Below, piece after piece: positions 19,025 to 31,100 of a stretch of DNA of 64,000 nucleotides; positions within the stretch are counted from its first letter, which is position 1; each line of letters opens with the position of its first letter. The notes under the pieces are model-generated. The model was not told the DNA's origin and did not search any database. It saw only the letters and a list, made by a program, of their open reading frames with translations. Position numbers and translations under genes: made by a program. This DNA comes from Amycolatopsis alkalitolerans (GTDB lineage: Bacteria > Actinomycetota > Actinomycetes > Mycobacteriales > Pseudonocardiaceae): positions 25,596 to 89,595 of the forward strand of contig NZ_VDFW01000029.1 in assembly GCF_006152065.1 (NCBI RefSeq), given 5' to 3'.

Positions 19025-19888
19025 GTGAAGCGGCAACCGTTGCGCCTGGCGATCCTGGAGGCGACCAGGATCCTGGAGGATGCCGGCGTCGCGTCGCCAA
19101 GGACCGACGCCGAGCTGCTCGCCGCCCATGTGCTGGGGGTCGAGCGCGGGCGGTTGCCGCTGATCCCGCTGGTGGATCCGCCGGTCATCGACGCGCTCGG
19201 CCAGCTCGTGGCGCAGCGGGCCAAGCGCGTGCCGCTGCAGCACCTCACCGGCTGGGCCGCGCTCGGTGACATCACGGTGGGCGTGGGGCTCGGCGTGTTC
19301 ATCCCCCGGCCCGAAACCGAGCTGCTGCTCGAGTGGGGCTTGCGGCTGCTGAAAGGCCGCGAGTACCCGGTGGTCGTCGATCTGTGCACCGGTTCTGGCG
19401 CGCTCGCGCTGGCCGTCGCGCACGCCCGGCGGGACGCGGTGGTCTACGCCGTCGACGTGGACCCGAACGCGCTGGCCTGGGCCCGGCACAACGCCGACGC
19501 GCGCGCCGCCGAGGGTGACACCCCGATCCGCCTGTACTCCGGCGACGTGGGGGACAGCACGATCTTCGCCGAGCTGGACGGCCTGGTGGATCTCGTGCTG
19601 TGCAACCCGCCGTACGTGCCGCCCGGGGGCGAGCTGCCGCCCGAGGTGATCGACTACGACCCCGCGCAGGCGGTGTTCGCGCCCGAGGCGGGGCTCGCGG
19701 TGATCCGCCAGGCCGTCGCGACCGCCGCCCGCCTGCTCAAACCGGGCGGCGGCATGGCGATCGAGCACGACGACTCCCACGGCGCCGCCGCACCGGCCCT
19801 CGTCACCTCGCGCAAGGTGCTCACCGAGGTCCAGGACCACAGGGATCTGGCCGGCCGGCCACGCTTCGTCACCGCCCGCCGGGCGTAG
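19025..19888 (+). CDS. prmC: Release factor glutamine N5-methyltransferase
   Basis: S-adenosylmethionine-dependent methylase of the GGQ glutamine in RF1 and RF2. The 287-residue protein has the helical N-terminal substrate domain, IPRPETELLLEW, the SAM loop DLCTGSGALALA and the diagnostic catalytic NPPYVPP near residue 196. GTG 19025 is the start. It directly follows prfA, an arrangement conserved widely because enzyme and target act together. A tandem palindrome lies just after its stop. Confidence 0.95.
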   Translation: MKRQPLRLAILEATRILEDAGVASPRTDAELLAAHVLGVERGRLPLIPLVDPPVIDALGQLVAQRAKRVPLQHLTGWAALGDITVGVGLGVFIPRPETELLLEWGLRLLKGREYPVVVDLCTGSGALALAVAHARRDAVVYAVDVDPNALAWARHNADARAAEGDTPIRLYSGDVGDSTIFAELDGLVDLVLCNPPYVPPGGELPPEVIDYDPAQAVFAPEAGLAVIRQAVATAARLLKPGGGMAIEHDDSHGAAAPALVTSRKVLTEVQDHRDLAGRPRFVTARRA

Positions 19889-19894
19889 GAGAAT

Positions 19895-19947
19895 GCCGTG
19901 AGGGGCCCCCTCATGCCCTTATGTGCCGTGAGGGACCCCCTCACGGC
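19895..19947. repeat. Tandem palindrome pair with GCCGTGAGGG arms
   Basis: Two similar palindromes stand side by side: 19895-19917 with an imperfect right arm (TCATGCC) and 19925-19947 with perfect 10-bp arms GCCGTGAGGG/CCCTCACGGC and a 3-base loop. They fill most of the gap between prmC and the next gene. The perfect copy could act as a terminator. The imperfect copy and the repetition suggest a dispersed extragenic palindrome family rather than a single terminator. Confidence 0.8.
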
Positions 19948-20011
19948 ACGGCCGCTTCCCCACCACCACCCTCAACGGAGACGCTACGCGCCGCGGAATA
20001 GTCTTCAGCCC

Positions 20012-20662
20012 ATGAGTGCGGTGTACGACTGCAGCCAGCCCGGTTCACGGGCCGACGGGCTCTCCGCGGCCGCGGGCGCGGTGCGTTCCGGTCGCCTTGT
20101 CGTGCTGCCGACCGACACGGTGTACGGCATCGGCGCGGACGCGTTCGACGCGGATGCGGTGCGTTCCCTGTTGCTGGCCAAGCACCGCGGGCCGGACATG
20201 CCGGTCGGCGTGCTGGTCGGCTCGTGGTCCACAGTGGACGGTCTGGTGCTCGGAATGCCGCCTCAGGCAAGGGCTTTGGTCGAGGCCTTCTGGCCGGGCG
20301 ATCTCTCGCTCGTGCTGCCGCACGCGCCGAGCCTGCAGTGGGACCTCGGCAGCACGCGCGGCACCGTGATGCTGCGCATGCCACTGCACCCGGTCGCGCT
20401 CGAACTGCTGCGCGAGGTCGGCCCGATGGCCGTGTCGAGCGCGAACGTGTCCGGGCAGCCGCCCGCGGCCACCGCGCAGGAGGCGCAGGATCAGCTGGGC
20501 GAGTCGGTCGCGGTGTATCTCGACGGCGGCCCGAGCGGTGATCCGGTCCCCTCCAGCATCGTCGACCTCACCGGCAGCGAACCCGTCCTGCTGCGCGAAG
20601 GCGCGGTCAGCGCCGGCGCCGTGTCCGAAGTGCTCGGTTTCCCGGTGACCGTCCCGTCCTGA
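20012..20662 (+). CDS. L-threonylcarbamoyladenylate synthase (Sua5/YciO/YrdC)
   Basis: Makes threonylcarbamoyl-AMP from threonine, bicarbonate and ATP, the first step of the t6A37 modification of ANN-reading tRNAs. ATG 20012 gives 216 residues. The fold signature PTDTVYGIGADA is near residue 33, KHRG further on and SSANVSGQPPA near 148. It lacks the extra C-terminal Sua5 domain, so it is the short TsaC-like type. It follows prmC and overlaps the next gene by one base (TGATG), forming a translation-maintenance row with prfA and prmC. Confidence 0.93.
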   Translation: MSAVYDCSQPGSRADGLSAAAGAVRSGRLVVLPTDTVYGIGADAFDADAVRSLLLAKHRGPDMPVGVLVGSWSTVDGLVLGMPPQARALVEAFWPGDLSLVLPHAPSLQWDLGSTRGTVMLRMPLHPVALELLREVGPMAVSSANVSGQPPAATAQEAQDQLGESVAVYLDGGPSGDPVPSSIVDLTGSEPVLLREGAVSAGAVSEVLGFPVTVPS

Positions 20663-21822
20663 TGACTCCGATCGCCACAGCCGGTCTCCCCATCCGGGAG
20701 TACATCCTCGTCGGGCTCATCTCGGCGACGCTGACCTTCCTGCTCACCGGTCTCGTCCGGCGCTTCGCGGTCCGCGCCGGCGCCATCGCCAACCCCCGCG
20801 CGCGCGACGTGCACGTCGTCCCGATCCCGCGGATGGGCGGTCTCGCGATGTACTTCGGCGTGGCCGGCGGGATGGCGATGGCGCACCAGTTGCCCGTGCT
20901 GCGCCGTGCCTTCGAGTACTCGCTCGACCCGGTCGGCGTGCTCATCGGCGGCGGCGTGATCGTGCTGATCGGCGCGATCGACGACCGGTTCGAGATCGAC
21001 GCCTGGACCAAACTCGCCGGGCAGGTGCTGAGCGCGGGCATCCTGGTGATCTTCGGCGTGCAGTGGAACGTGTTCTGGGTGCCGTGGGGCGGCAACGGCG
21101 CCTCGCTGGGCCAGGTGGTCACCCTCGACAGCAACCAGGGCAGCCTGCTCATGGTCGGGCTGGTGGTCATGCTGGTGAACGCGATGAACTTCGTCGACGG
21201 CCTCGACGGGCTCGCCGCCGGTCTCGGGTTCATCGCCGCGACGGCCACCTGCGCGTTCTCGCTCGGCCTGCTCGATTCCGCGGGGGGCGACGTCGGCACG
21301 TACCCGCCGGCGCTGATCGCCGCGACGCTCGCGGGCGCGTGCCTCGGTTTCCTGCCGCACAACTTCCAGCCCGCGAAGATCTTCATGGGCGACTCCGGCT
21401 CGATGATGATCGGCCTGATGCTCGCCGGTGCCACCACCTCGGCGTCCGGCAAGATCAACTACACCCGGTTCGGCGGTTCGGACGCGCTCGCGCTGCTCTC
21501 CCCGCTGCTGGTGATGATCGCCGTGCTCTTCCTCCCCGTGCTCGACCTGCTGATGGCCGTCATCCGGCGCACGCGGCGCGGGGAAAGCCCGTTCGCGGCG
21601 GACAAGATGCACCTGCACCACCGCCTGCTCGAGATCGGCCATTCGCAGCGCCGCGCCGTGCTGCTCATCTACCTGTGGGCCGGGCTGCTCGGGTTCGGCG
21701 CCGTCTCGCTGACGTTGTTCGACACCACGGCGGTATTGTGGATCGGCGGCATCGGGCTGCTGTTCGCGACCGTGGTCTCGCTGATCCCGCGCCTGCGAAA
21801 GCCGCCCAATGGTGTCCTTTGA
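20662..21822 (+). CDS. wecA: Undecaprenyl/decaprenyl-phosphate GlcNAc-1-phosphate transferase
   Basis: Polytopic membrane enzyme of 386 residues in the MraY/WecA family, moving a sugar-1-phosphate from UDP-GlcNAc to a polyprenyl phosphate. Visible family motifs are GAIDDRFEID, NFVDGLDGLAAG and HNFQPAKIFMGDSGSM, plus the cytoplasmic HLHHRLLEIGHSQRR His motif typical of WecA rather than MraY. In mycobacteria this enzyme starts the arabinogalactan linker, and the same role is likely here. It starts on the TGATG overlap with the preceding gene and precedes the atp operon. Confidence 0.92.
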   Translation: MTPIATAGLPIREYILVGLISATLTFLLTGLVRRFAVRAGAIANPRARDVHVVPIPRMGGLAMYFGVAGGMAMAHQLPVLRRAFEYSLDPVGVLIGGGVIVLIGAIDDRFEIDAWTKLAGQVLSAGILVIFGVQWNVFWVPWGGNGASLGQVVTLDSNQGSLLMVGLVVMLVNAMNFVDGLDGLAAGLGFIAATATCAFSLGLLDSAGGDVGTYPPALIAATLAGACLGFLPHNFQPAKIFMGDSGSMMIGLMLAGATTSASGKINYTRFGGSDALALLSPLLVMIAVLFLPVLDLLMAVIRRTRRGESPFAADKMHLHHRLLEIGHSQRRAVLLIYLWAGLLGFGAVSLTLFDTTAVLWIGGIGLLFATVVSLIPRLRKPPNGVL

Positions 21823-22218
21823 AGTACCTCAAACAGGCTTAGGAGTACGCCTGTACGGCATGTCTGCGGTGGCTGGTATCGTCCACTCCGTGAGCGGGTA
21901 TCACCGCTCCGAGGCGAGTCTCCGACCAGCAGCGTGGCGATCGTGACCGATCGTCGTTCGCGCTTCCGGTGGGCACCCGCTTGTTATTGCCCGAAACATG
22001 TCAGGTACGTTAAGTCCAGATCGTGACGATTCACCCGCCGGAGTGAGTTCCGGCGGGAGAACCGGAAGGAGCCCCAGGTTGGGCGCGCTGGTAGTCGCCG
22101 CGGGATCGCCGTTCGATCCCCTCCTGGCGCCGGTGTCGGTGTCCGGCCGACTGCTCGCCGGAACCCGTTTCCGCCGTGGCTGCCGTCGGGTCGGTAACGA
22201 ACAGCACGGTAGGCACAT
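21823..22218 (+). promoter_or_regulatory. Upstream region of the atp operon (396 bases)
   Basis: No credible gene is seen here. A perfect 8-bp hairpin (22034-22041 with 22050-22057, 8-base loop) lies about 160 bases before the first atp gene and could be part of the leader. A weak promoter-like pair, TTGCCC at 21987 and TAAGTC at 22011 with 18 bases between, stands upstream of it. Operon promoter and long leader are therefore probable but not located with certainty. Confidence 0.4.
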
Positions 22219-22419
22219 ATGGCAGGGAAGCAGCCGAGTCCGGCTGAACTCATCGGTCTGGGGTCCTCGATCGTCGTCATGGTCGTCGGGTTCACGGTAC
22301 TCGGCTGGTACATCGACGGGCGCGCGCACACTTCGCCCGCGTTCGTCTTCACCGGCTTGGCGGTCGGCATCGTGACAGCCATCGTGTTCGCCTACACCCA
22401 GTTCCGGAAGTTCCTGTAA
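22219..22419 (+). CDS. Small two-helix protein at head of atp operon (AtpZ/ATPase_gene1-like)
   Basis: A 66-residue protein with two membrane helices (about 10-30 and 40-60), resembling the ATPase_gene1/AtpZ group often found first in ATP synthase operons. In other bacteria AtpZ and AtpI together help Mg/Ca handling and c-ring assembly. It lies 18 bases before the AtpI-like gene. Length, hydrophobicity and position support the call; sequence conservation in this group is low. Confidence 0.7.
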   Translation: MAGKQPSPAELIGLGSSIVVMVVGFTVLGWYIDGRAHTSPAFVFTGLAVGIVTAIVFAYTQFRKFL

Positions 22420-22437
22420 GAGATCGAGGGTTCAGCC

Positions 22438-22845
22438 GTGTCAGCGACCGACGCAGTGTCAACCATTCCCGCGGGGAAGATGGTCAGCCTTCGCCGCCCC
22501 CTTCTGATGGCAGCGGCCATCGGCGCACTCGGCCTGCTCGCGACCGGTCTTCTCGGACACATCCTGATGGGCGTGTTCGGCTGCGCCGGGCTTGCGCTGG
22601 GCCTGCTCAACACCCGGCTGGTCCAGCGGTCGGTCTCCCGCGCGACCATCACGGAGAACCCGAGCAAGCGGGCACTGGCCTTCAACGCGGTCGGCCGGCT
22701 CGCCATCATCACGGTGATCGCATTCGGGCTCGCGCTGCTCGTGCGTCCTGACGGTTTCGGTGTGTTCGCGGGCCTCGCCGTGTTCCAGTTCATCATCACC
22801 GCCAGCACGGCTGGGACGGTAGTGAAGGAGCTTCGCCAGCAATGA
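22438..22845 (+). CDS. atpI: ATP synthase protein I
   Basis: A 135-residue membrane protein with about four helices, at the place where AtpI precedes the a subunit. AtpI assists assembly of the c-ring and is not part of the finished enzyme. GTG 22438 is the likely start. It overlaps atpB by 4 bases, so the two are coupled. Sequence signals are weak, as usual for this family, and the call rests on position, size and membrane pattern. Confidence 0.8.
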   Translation: MSATDAVSTIPAGKMVSLRRPLLMAAAIGALGLLATGLLGHILMGVFGCAGLALGLLNTRLVQRSVSRATITENPSKRALAFNAVGRLAIITVIAFGLALLVRPDGFGVFAGLAVFQFIITASTAGTVVKELRQQ

Positions 22846-23570
22846 CCCAAGTTCTCGCCGCTGAGGTCGAGGTCGGCCACCACTCGACGTTCGAGTTGTT
22901 CGGCATGACCTTCAACAGCGACACCATCCTGGCCACCGTGATCGCCGCGGCGATCGTGATCGTGCTCGCGTTCGTCCTGCGCGCCAAGGTCACCTCGGGC
23001 GTGCCGAGCGGGATCCAGCTCGCCTGGGAGAGCGTGACCACGTGGATCCGGGGTCAGGTGGAGAGCAGCATCGGCGTCCGGGTCGCGCCCTTCGTGGTTC
23101 CGCTTGCCGTCACGCTGTTCGTGTTCATCCTGGTCTCCAACTGGCTTTCCGTCCTGCCCGCGCAGACCACCAGCGCCGATTTCATCCCGCCGCCCGCCTC
23201 GGACACCAACTTCACGTTCGCACTGGCCCTGACCGTGTTCGTCTGGTACCACGCGGCCGGGATGCGGCGCCGTGGCGCGGGCAAGCACGCCGCGCAGCTG
23301 GTGAAGGGACATGTCGCGTTCCTCGCGCCGATCAACGTGATCGAGGAGATCGCGAAGCCGATCTCCCTCTCGCTCCGGCTTTTCGGCAACGTGTTCGCCG
23401 GCACCATCCTGGTCTCGCTGATCGCGATGTTCCCCGCGTACATCCTCTGGGCGCCGAACCTGATCTGGAAATCCTTCGACCTGTTCGTCGGGTTCATCCA
23501 GGCGTTCATCTTCGCGCTGCTCACCGTCCTGTACTTCGGCCAGGCGATGGAGACGCATGAGGAACATTGA
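22842..23570 (+). CDS. atpB: ATP synthase F0 subunit a
   Basis: Membrane stator subunit forming the proton half-channels against the c-ring. The 242-residue protein shows the essential Arg in [14 protein letters not shown] near residue 178 and the terminal helices [21 protein letters not shown]. Length matches mycobacterial AtpB. ATG 22842 overlaps atpI as ATGA. The next gene, atpE, is set off by 77 bases holding a small hairpin. Confidence 0.96.
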   Translation: MTQVLAAEVEVGHHSTFELFGMTFNSDTILATVIAAAIVIVLAFVLRAKVTSGVPSGIQLAWESVTTWIRGQVESSIGVRVAPFVVPLAVTLFVFILVSNWLSVLPAQTTSADFIPPPASDTNFTFALALTVFVWYHAAGMRRRGAGKHAAQLVKGHVAFLAPINVIEEIAKPISLSLRLFGNVFAGTILVSLIAMFPAYILWAPNLIWKSFDLFVGFIQAFIFALLTVLYFGQAMETHEEH

Positions 23571-23590
23571 TCTTTGACCAGTTGTCTCCA

Positions 23591-23607
23591 GCGCCGCGCA
23601 GCGGCGC
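23591..23607 (+). repeat. Intercistronic hairpin before atpE
   Basis: GCGCCGC (23591-23597) and GCGGCGC (23601-23607) form a perfect 7-bp stem with a 3-base loop in the longest gap of the early atp operon. Such structures can stabilise the downstream message or mark processing, which would help make the many c subunits needed per enzyme; that role is inferred. Confidence 0.6.
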
Positions 23608-23617
23608 ATGCACATAG

Positions 23618-23905
<288 letters not shown>

Positions 23906-23907
23906 GT

Positions 23908-24438
23908 ATGTCGGGCGAGGTTCTTGCTGCGGGGAACAACTTCCTGATCCCCAACGGCACCTTCTTCGTCGAGCTGATCATCTTCGGCATCGTCCTGCTG
24001 GTCATCTGGCGGTGGGTGCTGCCGCCGATCCAGAAGGCGATGAAGGAACGGCACGACATGCTCCAGCGGCAGCTGGACGAGAACCATCAGGCCGCGGAGA
24101 AGTTCGAAGCCGCCAAGGCGCAGTACGCCGAGGAACTCGCGGCGGCGCGGGCCGAGTCGAGCCGGATCCGCGACGAGGCGCGGGCCGAGGGGCAGGCCAT
24201 CATCGACGAGTACCGGGGCCAGGCGCAGAGCGAGATCTCCGCCGTGCTCCGGCGCGGTGAGGACGAACTGGCCGCGCAGCGTGCGCGTGTCCTGGCCGAC
24301 CTGCGTGCCGAGATCCCCACGTTGTCGAGGACGCTCGCGAGCCGGGTGGTCGGGCACGAAATCGGCGCCGGGCACCAGGAGACGGTCGAGGCGTTCCTGG
24401 CCGAGCAGGGGTCCGGCGAGTCCGGAAAGGGAGAATGA
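23908..24438 (+). CDS. atpF: ATP synthase subunit b
   Basis: Peripheral stalk subunit of 176 residues: one N-terminal membrane helix (about 17-38, ending in IWRWVLPPI) and then a long charged coiled coil. It is followed at once, through a 4-base overlap, by a second b-like gene. The pair probably forms the right-handed b/b' stalk seen in mycobacterial enzymes. Two bases separate it from atpE. Confidence 0.93.
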   Translation: MSGEVLAAGNNFLIPNGTFFVELIIFGIVLLVIWRWVLPPIQKAMKERHDMLQRQLDENHQAAEKFEAAKAQYAEELAAARAESSRIRDEARAEGQAIIDEYRGQAQSEISAVLRRGEDELAAQRARVLADLRAEIPTLSRTLASRVVGHEIGAGHQETVEAFLAEQGSGESGKGE

Positions 24439-24968
24439 TGGACGCCGCGAGGTATGTCGGCACGCTGGTCGCGTTCGCCCTCATCGTCGGGCTGATCTGG
24501 TGGAAGATCGTGCCGCCGGTCCGCAAGATGATGCGGGCCCGGCAGGAGACGATCCGGCAGCAGATCGAAGAGTCCAAGCGTGCGGATGAGCGGCTCGCGG
24601 AGGCGGAGCGCAAGTACGCCGGCGCGGTCGCCGAGGCGAAGACCGAGGCGGCCGTGATCCGGGATCAGGCGCGTGCCGACGCGCTCCGGATCGTGGACGA
24701 GATGAAGGCGCGTGCGCAGCAAGAGGTCGAGCGCATCAAGCAGCGTGGCGAGGAGCACCTCGCGCAGCAGCACCAGCAGATCATCCGTGAGCTGCGGGCC
24801 GAGATCGGGCAGGCGGCGGCCGAGCTCGCCGGCCGGATCGTGCGCGAGCACCTCGCGCAGGCGGGTAACCGGACCGCGACGGTGGACCGGTTCCTCGACG
24901 AGCTCGATGAGACCTCCGCCCGGACGGACGAAGCGGTCCCGGCCGGAGCGGGTGAAGGGGCGTCATGA
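24435..24968 (+). CDS. Second ATP synthase b-type subunit (b'), unfused
   Basis: A 177-residue protein with an N-terminal membrane helix (about 8-27, [13 protein letters not shown]) and a coiled coil rich in Glu, Arg and Ala, clearly of b-subunit type but different from the gene before it. In mycobacteria this part is the N-terminal domain of a b'-delta fusion (AtpH). Here it ends with its own TGA overlapping the start of a separate delta gene. It should pair with b in the stalk. It could also be called atpF', so I leave the symbol empty. Confidence 0.88.
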   Translation: MMDAARYVGTLVAFALIVGLIWWKIVPPVRKMMRARQETIRQQIEESKRADERLAEAERKYAGAVAEAKTEAAVIRDQARADALRIVDEMKARAQQEVERIKQRGEEHLAQQHQQIIRELRAEIGQAAAELAGRIVREHLAQAGNRTATVDRFLDELDETSARTDEAVPAGAGEGAS

Positions 24969-25786
24969 TGCAGGCGAGCAGCAGGGAGTCGCTGGCGATC
25001 GTCCGCGAGCGGCTCGACGAGCTGACCGCGGACGTGAGTGTCGAAGCCCTGCGGCAGCTCGGGAGCGAGCTGTCCGCGGTCGTCGAACTGCTGGCCAGGG
25101 AACGGGTGCTTCTGCGGCATCTGGCCGATCCGTCGGCCGGTGAGCAGGCCAGGGCCGGCCTGGTCGGCCGGGTCTTCGACGGCAAGGTCGGCGCCACCGC
25201 CGTGCGGGTGCTGCGCGAGGTCGCCGGCCAGCGCTGGTCCCGCCCGCGTGACCTGGTCGACGCGGTGGAGCTGCTGGGGCGGCAGGCCGTGCTGACCGCG
25301 ACGGAACGGGAGAACACCCTCGACGAGACCGAGGACGAGCTGTTCCGGTTCGGGCGCGTGCTCGGTTCGGAGAACGCGCTGCGGTCGCTGCTGTCGGATG
25401 CGACGGTGCCGGCGGAGCGGCGGCTGACGCTGCTGCACGGCGTGCTGGACCGCAAGGTCGGCCGGGACACCATGGACCTGCTGGAGCAGGCCGTGCGGGC
25501 ACCCCGCGGCCAGACCCTGGACGTGCTGATCACGCAACTGGCCGACCTGGCTGCGCAACGCCGCCAGCGGACCGTCGCGTTCGTGACCGCGTCCGCGCCG
25601 CTGACCTCCGCGCAGGAGGAACGGCTCGCGCAGGTCCTCTCGCGCATCTACGCCAGGACGATATCGGTGCAGGTCGACGTCGACCCGGAGGTGCTCGGCG
25701 GGCTCGTGGTGCGCGTCGGCGACGAGGTGATCGACGGCAGTGTGGCGAGCCGGCTGGCCTACGCGAGCCGCGGTTTGCCGTCATGA
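24965..25786 (+). CDS. atpH: ATP synthase F1 subunit delta
   Basis: Connects the b stalk to the top of F1. The 273-residue protein is longer than E. coli delta (177) and matches the delta half of the mycobacterial fusion, including an extra helical N-terminal part. The C-terminus has [21 protein letters not shown], the standard OSCP/delta ending. ATG 24965 overlaps the b' stop, so the two chains are made in step. No membrane helix is present. Confidence 0.93.
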   Translation: MMQASSRESLAIVRERLDELTADVSVEALRQLGSELSAVVELLARERVLLRHLADPSAGEQARAGLVGRVFDGKVGATAVRVLREVAGQRWSRPRDLVDAVELLGRQAVLTATERENTLDETEDELFRFGRVLGSENALRSLLSDATVPAERRLTLLHGVLDRKVGRDTMDLLEQAVRAPRGQTLDVLITQLADLAAQRRQRTVAFVTASAPLTSAQEERLAQVLSRIYARTISVQVDVDPEVLGGLVVRVGDEVIDGSVASRLAYASRGLPS

Positions 25787-25837
25787 GGCACCTACCCCAC
25801 CAAGATTTGACCCACTGAGAGCAGGGACGGCAAGACC

Positions 25838-27484
25838 ATGACGGAGCTGACGATCTCCTCGGACGAGATCCGGAGCGCGATCGAGAACTACGTCTCGACC
25901 TTCTCCGCCGAGACTTCGCGCGAAGAGGTCGGGACCGTCGTCGAGACCTACGACGGCATCGCGATCGTCGAAGGACTGCCCTCGACGATGACCCAGGAAC
26001 TGCTGGAGTTCCCCGGTGGCGTGCTCGGCGTCGCCCAGAACCTGGACGAGCGCGAGATCGGCGCCGTCATCCTCGGTGACTACGAGGGCATCGAGGAGGG
26101 CCAGGAGGTCAAGCGCACCGGCCGGGTGCTGTCGGTCCCGGTGGGCGACGCCTTCCTCGGCCGCGTGATCGACCCGCTGGGCGCGCCGATCGACGGGCTC
26201 GGTGACATCCCCGCCGAGGGCCAGCGCGTGCTCGAGCTGCAGGCCCCGTCGGTCATGCAGCGCCAGCCGGTGTCGGAGCCGCTGCAGACCGGGATCAAGG
26301 CGATCGACTCGCAGACCCCGATCGGCCGCGGCCAGCGGCAGCTGATCATCGGTGACCGCAAGACCGGCAAGACCGCGGTCTGCGTGGACACGATCCTGAA
26401 CCAGAAGGCCAACTGGGAATCCGGCGACCCGGCGAAGCAGGTTCGCTGCATCTACGTCGCGATCGGCCAGAAGGGCTCCACGATCGCCTCGGTGCGCAAA
26501 TCGCTGGAGGACGCCGGCGCGATGTCGTACACCACGATCGTCGCCGCCCCGGCCTCCGACTCGGCCGGCTTCAAGTGGCTCGCGCCCTACGCCGGTTCCG
26601 CGCTCGGCCAGCACTGGATGTACCAGGGCAAGCACGTGCTGATCGTGTTCGACGACCTGTCCAAGCAGGCCGAGGCCTACCGCGCGATCTCGCTGCTGCT
26701 GCGCCGCCCGCCGGGCCGCGAGGCGTACCCCGGTGACGTCTTCTACCTGCACTCGCGGCTGCTGGAGCGGTGCGCGAAGCTGTCGGAAGACATGGGCGCC
26801 GGCTCGATGACGGGGCTGCCGGTCATCGAGACGAAGGCCAACGACGTGTCGGCCTACATCCCGACCAACGTCATCTCGATCACCGACGGCCAGTGCTTCT
26901 TCGAGACCGACCTGTTCAACCAGGGTGTCCGCCCGGCCATGAACGTCGGCATCTCGGTGTCCCGCGTCGGCGGTGACGCCCAGATCAAGGCGATGAAGAA
27001 CGTCGCCGGCTCGCTGCGGCTGGACCTGTCGCAGTACCGCGAGCTGGAAGCGTTCGCGGCCTTCGCGTCGGATCTGGACGCGACGTCGAAGGCGCAGCTG
27101 GACCGCGGTGCGCGGCTGGTGGAGCTGCTCAAGCAGCCGCAGTACACGCCGTACCCGGTCGAGGAGCAGGTGGTGTCGATCTACCTCGGCACCAAGGGCC
27201 ACCTCGACACGGTGCCGATCGAGGACATCGGCCGGTTCGAGTCGGAGTTCCTCGACCACGTCCGGCACAACCATGCGGGCGTCCTGGCTGAGATCCGGGA
27301 CACCAGCAAGTTCTCGGACGAGACCGAGCAGCGGGTCACCGACGCGGTGAACGAGTTCAAGAAGAGCTTCACCCCGACCGGTGGCGGCTCGGTCGTCAAC
27401 GAGGCTCCGGCGGCGCCGATGGACGAGTCCGAAGAGCAGCGTGAGTCGGTCAAGGTGAGCCGCCCCGCACCGACCAAGAAGTGA
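25838..27484 (+). CDS. atpA: ATP synthase F1 subunit alpha
   Basis: Non-catalytic nucleotide-binding subunit. The 548-residue product has Walker A GDRKTGKT near residue 170, the LSKQAEAYR stretch and the ATP-synthase signature [10 protein letters not shown]. It extends about 35 residues beyond E. coli alpha, with an acidic, Pro-rich tail ([15 protein letters not shown]). In mycobacteria an equivalent tail restrains ATP hydrolysis, so a latent hydrolase is likely here. ATG 25838 follows GGGACGGCAAGACC. Confidence 0.97.
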   Translation: MTELTISSDEIRSAIENYVSTFSAETSREEVGTVVETYDGIAIVEGLPSTMTQELLEFPGGVLGVAQNLDEREIGAVILGDYEGIEEGQEVKRTGRVLSVPVGDAFLGRVIDPLGAPIDGLGDIPAEGQRVLELQAPSVMQRQPVSEPLQTGIKAIDSQTPIGRGQRQLIIGDRKTGKTAVCVDTILNQKANWESGDPAKQVRCIYVAIGQKGSTIASVRKSLEDAGAMSYTTIVAAPASDSAGFKWLAPYAGSALGQHWMYQGKHVLIVFDDLSKQAEAYRAISLLLRRPPGREAYPGDVFYLHSRLLERCAKLSEDMGAGSMTGLPVIETKANDVSAYIPTNVISITDGQCFFETDLFNQGVRPAMNVGISVSRVGGDAQIKAMKNVAGSLRLDLSQYRELEAFAAFASDLDATSKAQLDRGARLVELLKQPQYTPYPVEEQVVSIYLGTKGHLDTVPIEDIGRFESEFLDHVRHNHAGVLAEIRDTSKFSDETEQRVTDAVNEFKKSFTPTGGGSVVNEAPAAPMDESEEQRESVKVSRPAPTKK

Positions 27485-27498
27485 TCGGATAGCCGAGG

Positions 27499-29893
<2,395 letters not shown>

Positions 29894-29899
29894 CCCGGA

Positions 29900-29950
29900 G
29901 CGTCCCCGGCGGGGCCGTGATCCGGACCGGGTCGCGGCCCCGCCGGACGC
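29900..29950 (+). repeat. Hairpin between atpD and atpC
   Basis: A 12-bp perfect stem (29906-29917 with 29935-29946), extended by GCGT/ACGC pairing outside (29900-29903 with 29947-29950), begins 6 bases after atpD. It may be a partial terminator or a stability element lowering atpC output; the genes otherwise form one operon. Confidence 0.7.
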
Positions 29951-29986
29951 TTCGACACACCGCGCGAACTAGACAAGGAGCTGACT

Positions 29987-30355
29987 GTGGCCGCTGAGAT
30001 GTCCGTCCGGCTGGTGGCGGTGGAGCGGGAGGTGTGGTCCGGCCAGGCCACGTATGTCTTCGCGCGCACGAAGGTCGGTGAGATCGGTGTCCTCGCGCAC
30101 CACGTGCCGCTGCTCGCGGAACTGGTGCAGGGCGAGATGGTGCGCATCGACTCGACCACGGGTGAGGAGATCTTCGCCGCCGTCGACGGGGGTTTCCTCT
30201 CCGTCAGCGAAGACGGCGTGAGCATCCTCGCGGAGTCGGCCGAACTGCGCGACGAGATCGACGTGGAGCAGGCCAGGGTCGACATCACCTCCGATGACGA
30301 GGCGACCCGGCTGCGTGGTCGCGCGCGGCTGCGGGCGGCCGGTCACGAAGCCTGA
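29987..30355 (+). CDS. atpC: ATP synthase F1 subunit epsilon
   Basis: A 122-residue epsilon subunit: N-terminal beta-sandwich ([22 protein letters not shown] begins it) and a short C-terminal helical part ending [11 protein letters not shown]. It is shorter than E. coli epsilon (139) and close to mycobacterial ones, where the short tail weakens ATP-dependent inhibition. GTG 29987 follows ACAAGGAGCTGACT. Last structural gene of the operon. Confidence 0.95.
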   Translation: MAAEMSVRLVAVEREVWSGQATYVFARTKVGEIGVLAHHVPLLAELVQGEMVRIDSTTGEEIFAAVDGGFLSVSEDGVSILAESAELRDEIDVEQARVDITSDDEATRLRGRARLRAAGHEA

Positions 30356-30473
30356 CCGTGCCACTATTAGACTGTCCTGAAAACCGCCGTTCTCGAAGGA
30401 GGCCGACGTGGCCCGGTGCCCGTTAGGACTTGCCACGTCCGGTCTACGCCGCTAGGCGCGGGGCGACGAGCAG

Positions 30474-30917
30474 GTGACGGCCGTGGATGTCGCTGTGATC
30501 CTCCTGGTGGTCCTGCTCGGCCTGATCGTGGTCGCCGCGTGGTACGCGCTGCGCTGGGTCGGGATGCGGCGCGGCGGTGGAGTCAGCGTCGCCCTGCGGT
30601 GGAATCCCGACAACGCTCGTGCCGGCTGGCATCTGGGCATCGGCCGGTATGAGGGCGAGATGTTCGCCTGGTACCGGGTGTGGAGCCTGCGCACCGGACC
30701 GGACCGGGTGTTCGACCGGAACGCGCTGGTTATCGCGGACCGCCGCGATCCGGCCGGCACGGAGGCGTATGCCGTCCCGCCGGACGCGTCGGTGCTCCGG
30801 TGCGTCTCGCCGGACGGCACCCCGATCGAGATCTCGATGGGCCCCGGTGCTCTCACCGGTTTCCTGTCCTGGCTGGAATCGGCACCGCCCGGCCGCGGTA
30901 TCCGCCGGGCCGGCTAA
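30474..30917 (+). CDS. DUF2550 family membrane-anchored protein
   Basis: A 147-residue protein with one N-terminal membrane helix (about 5-25, VAVILLVVLLGLIVVAAW) and a cytoplasmic-looking domain with WYRVWSLRTGPDRVFDR. It matches the DUF2550 family that follows atpC in mycobacteria (Rv1312, from memory). GTG 30474 is the start. Function unknown. It lies 118 bases after atpC and is followed by a large inverted-repeat block. Confidence 0.85.
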   Translation: MTAVDVAVILLVVLLGLIVVAAWYALRWVGMRRGGGVSVALRWNPDNARAGWHLGIGRYEGEMFAWYRVWSLRTGPDRVFDRNALVIADRRDPAGTEAYAVPPDASVLRCVSPDGTPIEISMGPGALTGFLSWLESAPPGRGIRRAG

Positions 30918-31006
30918 TTGCCAATCCGACCTGAAGTAGGCAGACAGGTCAACCGGCGGCCGACCTACGGTTAGCCGCTAGCCGTGGCTGCCGGTCGGAT
31001 TGGCAA
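30918..31006. repeat. 89-base block bounded by a 14-bp perfect inverted repeat
   Basis: Bases 30918-30931 and 30993-31006 are exact reverse complements. Inside, AGGTC/GACCT (30946-30950 with 30962-30966) and GTAGG/CCTAC (30936-30940 with 30964-30968) could also pair, so the whole block is strongly self-complementary. It starts one base past the DUF2550 stop. It is larger than a simple terminator and could be a small non-autonomous element or a structured RNA. Confidence 0.8.
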
Positions 31007-31100
31007 CGGTCAGCACTGTACGTCGCGGGTAATCGCGGCCGGTCGCGATCGGGCCTAACGTCCTTGGTGTCAGCGAAAATCCGAGCCGGGGACGGTCGAG

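Noticed and set aside
19654..19944. Minus-strand short frame beginning MRGSLTAHKG
   Set aside because: Its N-terminus is just a translation of the tandem palindrome after prmC.
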